Shown: one piece after another, positions 26,026-34,944 of the stretch
Position numbering within the stretch: the stretch's first letter is position 1
Layout: each line of letters starts with the position of its first letter
DNA from: an uncultured Ignavibacteria bacterium
GTDB lineage: Bacteria; Bacteroidota; Ignavibacteria; Tepidaquicellales; OLB5
Direction of reading: 5' to 3'
Length of the DNA stretch: 64,000 bases
Assembly: GCA_937873695.1 (NCBI GenBank)
Contig: CALMYL010000021.1
Span: forward strand, 62,001 to 126,000
The notes under the pieces: generated by a model
Told to the model about the DNA's origin: nothing
Database searches by the model: none
Seen by the model: only the letters and a program-made list of their open reading frames with translations
Translations under genes and position numbers: made by a program

Positions 26026-26784
26026 ATGATATATTCTCTTTTATATTCGCTTATTGCGGGGATAGTTACGGGTTTCATTGTATCGGTTCCGCCATTGGGT
26101 CCGATTGCCTTTGCGCTTATTTCAAAAGGATTCAAAGGTGAAGTTAAAGACGGGATGGCAATAGCATCCGGATCGGCTTTTATGGATATGGTATATGCCT
26201 TAATAGCCTTTGGGGGAATATCATTATTTATCTCCTTTTTGCCGGTGAGCTTTGAGCAGGCCATTAACGGGAATATAAATACAATTCAGATATTACTTAC
26301 TTACGCCGGTTGCGTTGTTGTGATTGTGTACGGTATAAAGATCATGAAAACAAAACTTGATCTTGAAAAGTTTGAGGCACGGGAATCTGAACATCTTAGC
26401 AAAGCAAAGGGAAGAGCAGAAGAATTTGCCGCAAAATCTCATGTCCCCAAAAGTGATTCAAGTTTTTTCGGGCAATTCCTAATGGGAGTAATGCTGTGTA
26501 TTTCTTCAATTACACTTCCTGCATCATGGGTGATACTTGTAGGTTACGTTAAAAGCTTCGGTGTTCTTGAAAGTTCCGTTTTCGGGGGACTCGTTTTTTC
26601 AGCGGGGGCATTTACAGGTACCGTGCTTTGGTTCTGGCTGCTGCTTAAATTAATCACGGGTAACAAGCACCGCATAAATAAAAATACTATCGGTAAACTT
26701 AATTTTTATGCCGGCATTGTGCTTATCATTCTCGGAGTATTTCTCTTCAGCAAGGCAACAGGTACTGTGTTCGATATATTCTAG
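26026..26784 (+). CDS. LysE-type amino-acid/metabolite exporter
   Basis: 252 aa, six hydrophobic helices. The N-terminus IAGIVTGFIVSVPPLGPIAF (~9-28) is the hallmark of LysE/RhtB translocators (usual xxxxPGPxxxx). A charged cytoplasmic loop (~108-148) separates the two halves. Likely exports amino acids or related small molecules from the cytoplasm; the substrate is not predictable. Monocistronic, ending 95 bases before the mraZ promoter. No local regulator gene of the LysG type. Confidence 0.85.
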   Translation: MIYSLLYSLIAGIVTGFIVSVPPLGPIAFALISKGFKGEVKDGMAIASGSAFMDMVYALIAFGGISLFISFLPVSFEQAINGNINTIQILLTYAGCVVVIVYGIKIMKTKLDLEKFEARESEHLSKAKGRAEEFAAKSHVPKSDSSFFGQFLMGVMLCISSITLPASWVILVGYVKSFGVLESSVFGGLVFSAGAFTGTVLWFWLLLKLITGNKHRINKNTIGKLNFYAGIVLIILGVFLFSKATGTVFDIF

Positions 26785-26879
26785 TATATTATAGTAACAG
26801 GATAGTTTAAAACAGCTTTACCCGAAAAATCCCTTTACCAAGAAAATTTAAGAAATTTAAAAAAATAGCGAAAAAACCC

Positions 26880-26909
26880 TTGACATATGGATTTTTTTTC
26901 GTATTTTTG
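26880..26909 (+). promoter_or_regulatory. Promoter of the division/cell-wall cluster
   Basis: TTGACA (26880-26885) and TATTTTTG (26902-26909). Counted Bacteroidota-style, TTG is followed by 19 bases and then TAnnTTTG, the textbook spacing. Predicted transcription start at ~26913-26915, inside the TGGAG repeats. The leader to the mraZ start would be ~95 bases. Confidence 0.75.
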
Positions 26910-26912
26910 TAG

Positions 26913-26946
26913 TGGAGGAAAATGGAGGGAAGTGGAGGATTTGGGA
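26913..26946 (+). promoter_or_regulatory. mraZ: Probable MraZ operator (TGGAG repeats)
   Basis: TGGAG occurs at 26913, 26923 and 26933, exactly 10 bp apart, followed by TGGGA at 26942. E. coli MraZ is known to bind 5-bp TGGGN direct repeats with 5-bp spacers at its own promoter. Position at the predicted start site suggests autorepression of the whole cluster. Confidence 0.75.
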
Positions 26947-27008
26947 TTTCACCACACTTTCACCCGGATTTCGATTAAAATCACTCAAAAATAAATAAAA
27001 AACCATCA

Positions 27009-27470
27009 TTGTTTCAAGGGCACTCAAATACTACTATTGATGAAAAAGGCAGATTAATTATTCCTGCCAAGTTCCGCAAGCATATCTTGCCGGAAGCTAA
27101 TGGTATATTGAATGTTACCCTTGGGCGTGATAACTGCATTTGGCTGTTTCCTTCAAATGAATGGATGAAGGTTCTCGAAACCGTACGATCGACCAATCCA
27201 TATACAGATGATGAAGTACTGATGAGAAGGCAAATGTTCTTTTATGCTGATGAGCTTACCGTAGATTCACAGCACAGAATATTGATTCCCCAGGAAATGA
27301 AAGAAATAGTCGGTATCAAAAAAGAAGTACTTCTTTTGGGACAGCTTGAACGCATAGAACTCTGGAATCCGGATACTTATAATAAGTATCTTAAAGGGAG
27401 TCCGGATACATACGAAGGCGTCATGCAGAAAGTGATGACGAAGCTTTATACCAAAAATACCGGTGAGTAG
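27009..27470 (+). CDS. mraZ: Transcriptional regulator MraZ
   Basis: 153 aa. Two SpoVT/AbrB-like halves: FQGHSNTTIDEKGRLIIPAKFRK at the N-terminus (in pieces, residues 2-24) and DELTVDSQHRILIPQEMKE around 82-100. Each carries the DxxGR/QHR-P MraZ motif. Known role: ring-forming DNA-binding protein that controls the mra/dcw cluster. The start is TTG, chosen because homologues begin MFxG and no in-frame ATG lies upstream. The rsmH start is 3 bases after the stop. Its probable operator (TGGAG repeats) is 63-96 bases upstream. Confidence 0.95.
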   Translation: MFQGHSNTTIDEKGRLIIPAKFRKHILPEANGILNVTLGRDNCIWLFPSNEWMKVLETVRSTNPYTDDEVLMRRQMFFYADELTVDSQHRILIPQEMKEIVGIKKEVLLLGQLERIELWNPDTYNKYLKGSPDTYEGVMQKVMTKLYTKNTGE

Positions 27471-27473
27471 ATT

Positions 27474-28412
27474 TTGGATGAAGAATTCTATCACGAACCT
27501 GTTCTTCTGAAAGAAACCACACAGTATCTTTTAGAAGCACACAGAGGCGATTCAAATGGCACAAAAAGGGTTTATGTTGACTGCACACTTGGAGGCGGCG
27601 GTTACACCAAAAAAATATTAGAAGATTCACCCGAAGAAACTGTAGTAATTGCAATAGACAGAGATTTTTACGCAATTGAGCACTGCAAAAGGGTTCTTTC
27701 AGCATATGCAGGCAGGATAATTTTTAAGCAGCAGAACTTTGGAGATATTAAAGATATAATTCAGAGTGAAGGGTTTGAAAATATTGACGGCATAGTAATG
27801 GATCTTGGGCTTTCAACTTACCAGTTAAGCAGCGAAGCAGGGTTCAGTTACCAGAAAGATACAATGCTTGATATGCGTGCTGATAAAAGCCAGCAGTTAA
27901 CCGCAGCAGACGTTCTTAATACATACAGTGAAAAGGATTTGGCTGAGATCCTGTATAAATACGCTGAAATGAGATACAGCAGGCAGATAGCCAGAGAGAT
28001 AGTTGAATACAGGAAAGAAAAAAAGTTTGAAACAACTTTCCAGTTAACGGAGCTTTTAAGCACCAAAGTACCACCCAGATTTTTGAACAGTGATCTATCA
28101 AGGCTTTTCCAGGCAATCAGAATTGAAGTGAACAATGAACTAGAGAACCTTGAGCGTGTACTTGAAGATTCACCGGAGATGATGACAGAAGGGGCAAGAA
28201 TAGTTGCAGTATCATACCACTCGCTGGAAGACAGGATAGTAAAGAAAGCGTTGCGTTCAAATGAAAAGCTTAAGGTATTGACGAAGAAACCTGTAGAGGC
28301 ATCTGAGGAAGAGATAAATTCAAATGTAAGATCAAGAAGCGCCAAGCTTAGAGCTGCAGAAAAGAACTCAAATAAACAGGGCAGTAAAAACAAATACAAA
28401 AAAGATATTTAA
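27474..28412 (+). CDS. rsmH: 16S rRNA m4C1402 methyltransferase RsmH (MraW)
   Basis: 312 aa. N-terminal EEFYHEPVLLKETTQYL and the SAM-binding VDCTLGGGGYTKKIL (~33-47) are diagnostic, as are GIVMDLGLSTYQLS (~104-117) and VVSYHSLED-type VAVSYHSLEDRIVKK (~245-259). It methylates N4 of C1402 in 16S rRNA using S-adenosylmethionine. The start is TTG at 27474, giving MDEEFYHEPV; the ATG at 27478 is out of frame. Its stop codon abuts the GTG of ftsL with no gap. Confidence 0.96.
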   Translation: MDEEFYHEPVLLKETTQYLLEAHRGDSNGTKRVYVDCTLGGGGYTKKILEDSPEETVVIAIDRDFYAIEHCKRVLSAYAGRIIFKQQNFGDIKDIIQSEGFENIDGIVMDLGLSTYQLSSEAGFSYQKDTMLDMRADKSQQLTAADVLNTYSEKDLAEILYKYAEMRYSRQIAREIVEYRKEKKFETTFQLTELLSTKVPPRFLNSDLSRLFQAIRIEVNNELENLERVLEDSPEMMTEGARIVAVSYHSLEDRIVKKALRSNEKLKVLTKKPVEASEEEINSNVRSRSAKLRAAEKNSNKQGSKNKYKKDI

Positions 28413-28727
28413 GTGAGAAGCCCGAAACAAAGAAAAATTTCGTTATTCAACCTGATGGTTATGCTGTTTATAACTGCGGGAATAATAGTTTTCTTTGTTA
28501 ACAATATTATTTCGGTTAATTCACTTGTAGTAGATAATAATAACGTAAGAACAGAAATAAACAAAACCGTTACATCAAACAATAATTTACAGACTGAAAT
28601 AGAACGCTTAACGAATTTTGATAACATAAAGAATACTGCAGTAGATAAACTCGGACTCCAGTATTCAACAAGTAAACCCAAAAAGATCACAATAGAGAGG
28701 TCTGAACTGGAAAAAATCACTCAATAG
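28413..28727 (+). CDS. ftsL: FtsL-like division protein
   Basis: 104 aa, single-pass: short basic cytoplasmic N-terminus, one membrane helix (~13-34, MVMLFITAGIIVFFVNNIIS) and an extracytoplasmic coiled coil (~38-80) with Asn/Leu heptads. Sequence identity in FtsL is always low; position between rsmH and ftsI, size and topology support the call. Known partners are FtsB/DivIC and FtsQ, which together activate FtsW-FtsI. The start is GTG immediately after the rsmH TAA. Confidence 0.82.
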   Translation: MRSPKQRKISLFNLMVMLFITAGIIVFFVNNIISVNSLVVDNNNVRTEINKTVTSNNNLQTEIERLTNFDNIKNTAVDKLGLQYSTSKPKKITIERSELEKITQ

Positions 28728-28775
28728 TAAATAAATAATACATACAAGCCGGAGTGTGTAACCGGCAAAAAAGCA

Positions 28776-30884
28776 ATGCGGGAAAGAACAAACACAAATA
28801 TTAAGGCGAACACAGAAAGAAGAATAACGATCTTTATGGCTGTGTTCGCTTTGTTATTTCTGGTTATCCTGTATAAACTATTTACTATCCAGGTAATTGA
28901 TGCTGCAAGGTACCAGCTTGCGGCAAAAAAACAGTACGAAAGCAAGATCTCGCTTAAATCATCGCGCGGTATTATCTTCGACCGAAAAATGAACTCTCTT
29001 GTTTCAAATATCGTAATGTATTCATTTGCTGCCGATCCGAACATGGTTGATAACAAGGATTCAGTTGCGCAGGTATTTGCGGATATTTTTAAAAAAGACA
29101 AGAGTTACTACCTGGATAAACTGAATTCCAAAAACACTTCTTTCGTATGGCTTGAAAGGAGAATCGATCCCAAGTTTGAGGCGCAGGTAAAAGATATTAG
29201 TTTTTCTGGTGTAATAAAGCTGAATGAACCGAACAGGATATTTAACTATGATAAGCTTTCATCTCAGATAGTAGGTTACACAAACATTGATAACAACGGC
29301 TTAAGCGGAATTGAGCTTGAGCTAAATGAAATGCTATCAGGCAAAGAAGGATATGTTGTCATGCAGAAAGACGGCCTTGGAAGAAAACGTCCCGCAGTAG
29401 AGTACCCAAGGCAGGAACCTGTTGACGGCAACAATGTCATTTTAACAGTTGATATGAACCTTCAGAAAATTGCCGAAGAAGAACTGACTGCCGGTGTTGA
29501 GGCGAATAATTCTACCGGCGGAAAAGTAATTGTTATGAATGTTAAAACAGGTGAGATACTTGCAATGCACTCAATTAACAATGACGGAAGCAGCCAGGAT
29601 AAGATAGCTGAAATAACTGATCTTTATGAGCCCGGTTCAACATTCAAAATTGTGACAGGCGCAGCTGCGCTTGAAGAAAACATGCTAAGTAAGTTTGATG
29701 TCATAAACACCTATGGCGGTGAATATATGAATATCAAGGATTCACACAAATCATCAAGCATGACCTTTCAGCAGGTAATTGAACAATCAAGCAATATAGG
29801 AACAATTCAGGTAGCAAACCGGCTTGGCAGGGAAAGATTTTACAAGTACGCCAGGGATTTTGGTTTTGGTATCACAACGGGGCTTGATTTGCCCGGAGAA
29901 GTAAAAGGCAGATTAAAAAAACCAGTTGAATTTTCGCCCGTTTCGCTCAATTACATGGCAATTGGATACGAAGTGCTTGTAACAGCACTGCAAATGACCA
30001 ATGCTTACGCATGTGTAGCAAACGGCGGAATGATGATGAAGCCGTATATTATAAAGAAAATACTCGCTCCAGACGGTACTTTGTTAAAAGAGTATAAACC
30101 CGTTGAAATTAGAAATGTAATTTCAAAAACAACAGCAAAAGCGCTTACCGAGCTTTTTGTTGGTGTTGTTGAAAACGGTACCGGTAAAGATGCGCGTATA
30201 GAGAATATTAAAATAGCAGGCAAAACCGGAACATCTCAGAAAATGGTTGAAGGAAAATACTCAAAAAGTAAATATACTTCATCATTTATGGGTTATTTTC
30301 CCGCAGAAAATCCGCAGATCGTAATTGCCGTCATAATTGACGCTCCGGGTGCAGGTGAGTATTACGGCGGAAAAGTTTCCGCGCCGATTTTCAAAAAAAT
30401 TGCTGAGAGGATAATTAACTTAACGGGTCTGCATGAATTTTCAGCCCCGGAAAATAACGCGGATATAGTGCTGACATCAAACAGCAAAGTTGATAACACC
30501 TCACTAAATCTTGTGAATTTTGATATCAGTGATGCAATAAGATTCCTTAATGAAAATGAGATTCCCTTTGAGGTTGAAGGCGCGCGTAAGAACGCAATTG
30601 TTGTTTCACAAGAGCAATTCACAGATGAAAAAGGGAACAGGAAAATTAAGCTTGTGACTGCAGGTGCTAACCAGGATGATAAGCTGAATAAGGATAGCCA
30701 CGTTAAGATGCCGGAATTAAGAGGAATGAGTGTAAGGAAATGTATCAAAGTAATGTCCACACTCGGGATCGATTACAAAGTGAACGGGTGCGGCAAAGTG
30801 ACAGCACAGGTACCCGAAGCGGGTACGCAGCTTGCGAAGAATCAGCAGGTAATAATAAATTGTGATCCCCCGGGGAAATTTTAA
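28776..30884 (+). CDS. ftsI: Septal peptidoglycan transpeptidase FtsI (PBP3-like) with PASTA domain
   Basis: 702 aa. One membrane helix (~17-38), a pedestal domain, then the transpeptidase with active-site S288 in STFK, SSN at ~338-340 and KTG at ~483-485. The C-terminal region (~578-700) has a weak PASTA-like segment and a clearer PASTA domain (MPELRGMSVRKCIKVM, ending VIINCDPP). It cross-links septal peptidoglycan with FtsW. PASTA tails on FtsI are common in Bacteroidota and Gram-positives but absent in E. coli. All catalytic residues are present. Confidence 0.95.
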   Translation: MRERTNTNIKANTERRITIFMAVFALLFLVILYKLFTIQVIDAARYQLAAKKQYESKISLKSSRGIIFDRKMNSLVSNIVMYSFAADPNMVDNKDSVAQVFADIFKKDKSYYLDKLNSKNTSFVWLERRIDPKFEAQVKDISFSGVIKLNEPNRIFNYDKLSSQIVGYTNIDNNGLSGIELELNEMLSGKEGYVVMQKDGLGRKRPAVEYPRQEPVDGNNVILTVDMNLQKIAEEELTAGVEANNSTGGKVIVMNVKTGEILAMHSINNDGSSQDKIAEITDLYEPGSTFKIVTGAAALEENMLSKFDVINTYGGEYMNIKDSHKSSSMTFQQVIEQSSNIGTIQVANRLGRERFYKYARDFGFGITTGLDLPGEVKGRLKKPVEFSPVSLNYMAIGYEVLVTALQMTNAYACVANGGMMMKPYIIKKILAPDGTLLKEYKPVEIRNVISKTTAKALTELFVGVVENGTGKDARIENIKIAGKTGTSQKMVEGKYSKSKYTSSFMGYFPAENPQIVIAVIIDAPGAGEYYGGKVSAPIFKKIAERIINLTGLHEFSAPENNADIVLTSNSKVDNTSLNLVNFDISDAIRFLNENEIPFEVEGARKNAIVVSQEQFTDEKGNRKIKLVTAGANQDDKLNKDSHVKMPELRGMSVRKCIKVMSTLGIDYKVNGCGKVTAQVPEAGTQLAKNQQVIINCDPPGKF

Positions 30885-30914
30885 CCGGAATAGATACTAA
30901 GCCATTAATTTAAA

Positions 30915-32405
30915 ATGAAATTCAGTGAAATGCTGACAATTGCAGAAAATGAAATGATCAACCTGGAAGAAAGCTTTGATTTTGAGATCAATAAGCTTAC
31001 TGCCGGCTCAAATGACGTTGAGCAGAATGACATTTTCTTTGCAATTAAAGGATTTGTAACTGATGGCAACAAGTATGTAAAAGACGCATTGAACAGGGGC
31101 GCGAAGGCTGTTATTACTGATGGCGACCCCGGAATGATAGATGGGAGAATTCACAAAGTAGCAGACGCCCGCAGGACAATGGCGAAAATGAGCATTGCTT
31201 ATTACGGATTTCCTTCGGCTAAAATGAAAATGGTGGGTGTGACCGGCACCAATGGCAAGACTACTGTAACATCAATGATAAATTTTGTTCTGCAGTCACT
31301 TGGTAAAAAGACAGGGCTCATAGGGACAAACGGAAATTATATCAATAAGAGATTTCTGAAGACTGAACATACTACACCGGATGCAATTGAGCTTAACAAG
31401 CTGCTAAAAGAGATGATAGATGAAGACGTTGAAATTGCAGTGATGGAAGTATCTTCTCACTCACTGGCGCTTTGCAGGGTATACGGAATAGAATTTGATA
31501 TTGCTGTTTTCACGAATTTAACTCCTGAACACCTGGACTTTCACGGTGATATGGCCGGTTATTTCGATACAAAAAAAATGCTGTTTGATTCGTTGAAAAG
31601 AATTGGCGCTAAGGGCTTACAGCCTGCGGCAATTTACAATTGTAATGATGAATACGGCTCTAAGATCGTTTCAGGAAGTGAAGCGGAAAGGATTGCGTAC
31701 GGATTTGGGTGCGGTACATTTACTGCCAAGAAAATTGAGATGGATATTAACGGTATGAGCTTTGAAGTACTTGTGCCAAGGAACGGCGAAGATGTCGACA
31801 GAATCAAAATAAAAACAAAACTGACCGGAAAGTTCAATGTATCAAACATTTTAGCCGCTGTAGCGGCTCTGCACTCACTGAATGTAAATTACAAAGATAT
31901 AATTAAGTATATAGCTGAATTTGATTCAGTTGACGGAAGGTTTAACAGGGTAAAACTGAATAACGGCGCAGATGCGATAATTGATTATTCGCATACACCT
32001 GATTCACTGTTAAAAGCGCTCACAACCATCAGGGAAATACTTGATGAAAGCGGTTCAAAAGGAAAGATAATAACCGTGTTTGGCTGCGGCGGCAACAGGG
32101 ATAAAGCCAAAAGGCCTATGATGGGAAATATCGCAGTTACTAACAGCAATGAAGTGATAATAACATCTGATAATCCAAGAGATGAAGAGCCGATGAGCAT
32201 AATTGAAGATATTAAAGCCGGGATTTCAAGCGATAACTATACCGTTGAAGAAGACCGTGAACTTGCAATTAAAAAAGCAATTGAAATAAGCGGCAAAGGT
32301 GACATTATACTTATAGCCGGCAAAGGTCATGAAACATACCAGGAAATTAAGGGTGTTAAGCATCATTTAAGCGACAGGGAATTAGCTGAAAAGTACGGAA
32401 AATGA
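30915..32405 (+). CDS. murE: UDP-MurNAc-L-Ala-D-Glu:meso-diaminopimelate ligase MurE
   Basis: 496 aa, cytoplasmic Mur ligase. The ATP-binding loop GVTGTNGKTT (~112-121), HTTPDA (~155-160), central-domain SSHSLAL and C-terminal FGCGGNRDKAKRP are all family features. The substrate-selecting motif DNPR (in TSDNPRDEEP, ~420) is the form found in meso-DAP-adding enzymes, so the third peptide residue is probably mDAP rather than lysine. The stop overlaps the murF start (ATGA). Confidence 0.96.
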   Translation: MKFSEMLTIAENEMINLEESFDFEINKLTAGSNDVEQNDIFFAIKGFVTDGNKYVKDALNRGAKAVITDGDPGMIDGRIHKVADARRTMAKMSIAYYGFPSAKMKMVGVTGTNGKTTVTSMINFVLQSLGKKTGLIGTNGNYINKRFLKTEHTTPDAIELNKLLKEMIDEDVEIAVMEVSSHSLALCRVYGIEFDIAVFTNLTPEHLDFHGDMAGYFDTKKMLFDSLKRIGAKGLQPAAIYNCNDEYGSKIVSGSEAERIAYGFGCGTFTAKKIEMDINGMSFEVLVPRNGEDVDRIKIKTKLTGKFNVSNILAAVAALHSLNVNYKDIIKYIAEFDSVDGRFNRVKLNNGADAIIDYSHTPDSLLKALTTIREILDESGSKGKIITVFGCGGNRDKAKRPMMGNIAVTNSNEVIITSDNPRDEEPMSIIEDIKAGISSDNYTVEEDRELAIKKAIEISGKGDIILIAGKGHETYQEIKGVKHHLSDRELAEKYGK

Positions 32406-33790
32406 ATCTGCAGCTTGATGATATCAGGAAAATTCGCGGAGTAAAGATACATAACGATGAGGTTATTGGAAAAAGGAAGTTTACCGGTGTTTCGATTGAT
32501 TCAAGAAAATGCAGCGCAGGTGATCTCTTCTTTGCGATAAAGGGAGAAAGATTCGACGGACATGATTTTCTAAGCGAAGTAAAAGCAAAATGCGCAGTTG
32601 TAACAGAAAAATGGTTCAGAAAAAATAAAGCGGCAGCAAAGCGTTCTTTTAAAAACAGATGTTTCATCATAGTTAAGGATACCGAAACAGCTCTCGGTGA
32701 AATTGCACGGGTTTACAGAAACAAATTCGTTATACCCGTAATTGCAGTCAGCGGCAGCAACGGAAAGACATCAACCAAGGATTTTATTGCTGAAGTGCTT
32801 GAAGCAAAGTACAATGTTTTAAAGACTGAAGGCAACCTGAATAACCAGCTTGGTGTACCGCTAACGCTTTTCAGGTTAAGAGCTGAACATGAGATAGCTG
32901 TAATTGAAATCGGCACCAATCACTTCGGTGAGGTCGAAAAACTCTGTAGTATAGCGGAACCTCAATTCGGGATAATCACAAATATAGGCAAAGAACACCT
33001 GGAATTCCTGATTGATATTAAAGGCGCTGCCAGGGCTGAAGGTGAATTAGTAGAGTATCTTAAAAAGGTTTACGGAACATTTTTCCTGAATGCGGATGAC
33101 AAGTATCTTGAAAAGTACAGGAAATATAAAAATATAAAGACTTTCAGTTTCGGATTCAAAGGCAGGGCGGAAGTTAAAGCAAAAGTAAAAGGCTTCAATA
33201 AGTTTTACGCTGAACTTGAAATAAATTTTAACAATAAAAAGATCAAAGCTCAATTAAAAAATATCGGGTATCAAAGCTGTAACGCGGCACTTTGTGCCGC
33301 AGCAGTTGGTTTCTACTTCGAAGTCCCGGTTCGTGACATAAAACAGCGGATATCACGGTATAAAATTGAGTCAAACAGGCGCAACCAGCTTAAAAGCATT
33401 AACGGGGTCTGGGTTATTGATGATACATATAATTCCAACCCTGATTCCGTTAAAGCTGCGCTTGAAAATCTTAAGGCGTACCGCATAACAGGCAAAAAAT
33501 ATATAGCTCTTGCTGATATGCTTGAGCTAGGCAAAGCAAGTAAAAAAGAACACTCATCGATCGGTAAAATGGTTAAACAAATGAAGTTTGAAAACCTGTT
33601 AACGTACGGTTCTGATTCATTTAATACCCATAGAGCTGCCAAAGGTGTAAAGAATAATTTCTATTTTGATGATAAGCAGTCAATGAGTTCATTTTTGAAT
33701 CTTCAGCTTAAAAAAGGAGATGTTCTGCTGGTTAAAGGTTCGCGCTCAATGAAGATGGAAGAAATAATCAATAACATATCCGTAAACTAA
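32402..33790 (+). CDS. murF: UDP-MurNAc-tripeptide:D-Ala-D-Ala ligase MurF
   Basis: 462 aa. The N-terminal fold KFTGVSIDSRKCSAGDLFFA (~22-41) is the MurF substrate domain. The P-loop VSGSNGKTSTKDF is at ~116-128 and the downstream VIEIGTNHFGE (~166-176) and DDTYNSNPDSV (~340-350) are characteristic. It adds D-Ala-D-Ala to complete the pentapeptide precursor. Four-base overlap with murE indicates coupling. The sequence is Lys-rich but otherwise standard. Confidence 0.95.
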   Translation: MNLQLDDIRKIRGVKIHNDEVIGKRKFTGVSIDSRKCSAGDLFFAIKGERFDGHDFLSEVKAKCAVVTEKWFRKNKAAAKRSFKNRCFIIVKDTETALGEIARVYRNKFVIPVIAVSGSNGKTSTKDFIAEVLEAKYNVLKTEGNLNNQLGVPLTLFRLRAEHEIAVIEIGTNHFGEVEKLCSIAEPQFGIITNIGKEHLEFLIDIKGAARAEGELVEYLKKVYGTFFLNADDKYLEKYRKYKNIKTFSFGFKGRAEVKAKVKGFNKFYAELEINFNNKKIKAQLKNIGYQSCNAALCAAAVGFYFEVPVRDIKQRISRYKIESNRRNQLKSINGVWVIDDTYNSNPDSVKAALENLKAYRITGKKYIALADMLELGKASKKEHSSIGKMVKQMKFENLLTYGSDSFNTHRAAKGVKNNFYFDDKQSMSSFLNLQLKKGDVLLVKGSRSMKMEEIINNISVN

Positions 33791-33807
33791 TAAAATTCCA
33801 CAGGTAA

Positions 33808-34917
33808 ATGTTATACTATTTAGCGGAATATATAAATAAAACTTTTAATCCACCGGGATTCGACGTTTTCAGATTTTTAACCTGGAGATCGGCTCTTTCC
33901 GCTATTACGGCTATGATAATTTGTTTCTGGATAGGCCCGAAGATATTGAAGATACTGAAAAGAAGACATGTGGGCGAAGAAATCAGACACGATGGCCCCC
34001 AGACTCATTTTTCTAAGGCGGGCACCCCGACAATGGGCGGTGTAATAGTATTGCTGGCAATTCTTGTACCGGTGATATTATGGGGTGACCTTAAAAATAC
34101 ATACATACTGCTTATGCTTCTGGCCACAGTTTGGATGGGTCTTGTCGGCTTTATAGATGATTATCTTAAGGTCGTTAAAAAGATGAAAAAGGGACTGGTA
34201 GCACGATACAAATTAATGAATCAGATCGGCCTTGGAATAGTAATAGCCTGTCTTATTTACTTTCTTCCTGAATTTCAAAAGATAAATTCTGTTACTACTA
34301 TACCGTTCATTAAACAAATCGAGTTTGATTTTTCGTATTTCTACATACCGCTCATGGTATTCATTATTACTGCTACATCTAATGCTGTAAATCTGACAGA
34401 CGGGCTCGACGGGCTGGCTATAGGAACGGTTGGAATAGCCGGACTTGCGATAGGTTTGATAGCGTATTTATCAGGAAATGAAATTTTCAGCCGCTACCTT
34501 GATATAATTTACCTGCCGGGCAATGGTGAACTTGCAGTTTACTGCGCAGCTTTGGTTGGCGCTTCGCTTGGATTTTTGTGGTTCAATTCATACCCTGCGC
34601 AGGTTTTTATGGGTGATACCGGTTCACTGGCGCTTGGCGGAGCTATTGGAACACTATCAATACTGATAAAGAAAGAGTTTTTACTTCCGATACTTGGCGG
34701 AATATTCTTCGCTGAATCACTTTCTGTGATAATCCAGAGATATTACTTTAAATATACAAAGAAGAAATATGGTGAAGGCAGAAGGATATTGAAAATGTCA
34801 CCGCTTCATCATCATTTTGAGCTAAGCGGTATTCCGGAACCGAAGATTGTAACGAGATTTTATATTGTGGCTGTTATCCTTGCGATATTGACGTTCGCAA
34901 CATTTAAGATAAGGTAA
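33808..34917 (+). CDS. mraY: Phospho-MurNAc-pentapeptide transferase MraY
   Basis: 369 aa, ten predicted membrane helices. Diagnostic loops: the GTPTMGGV-type AGTPTMGG (~71-78), FIDDYLKV (~116-123), NLTDGLDGLA (~196-205) and MSPLHHHFE (~330-338), which carry the catalytic Asp and His residues of the family. It transfers phospho-MurNAc-pentapeptide to undecaprenyl phosphate, forming lipid I. Standard length. The gene that follows (34945) is not a usual member of this cluster. Confidence 0.97.
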   Translation: MLYYLAEYINKTFNPPGFDVFRFLTWRSALSAITAMIICFWIGPKILKILKRRHVGEEIRHDGPQTHFSKAGTPTMGGVIVLLAILVPVILWGDLKNTYILLMLLATVWMGLVGFIDDYLKVVKKMKKGLVARYKLMNQIGLGIVIACLIYFLPEFQKINSVTTIPFIKQIEFDFSYFYIPLMVFIITATSNAVNLTDGLDGLAIGTVGIAGLAIGLIAYLSGNEIFSRYLDIIYLPGNGELAVYCAALVGASLGFLWFNSYPAQVFMGDTGSLALGGAIGTLSILIKKEFLLPILGGIFFAESLSVIIQRYYFKYTKKKYGEGRRILKMSPLHHHFELSGIPEPKIVTRFYIVAVILAILTFATFKIR

Positions 34918-34944
34918 ATAATTAAATCTATAAAAGGATCAGAT

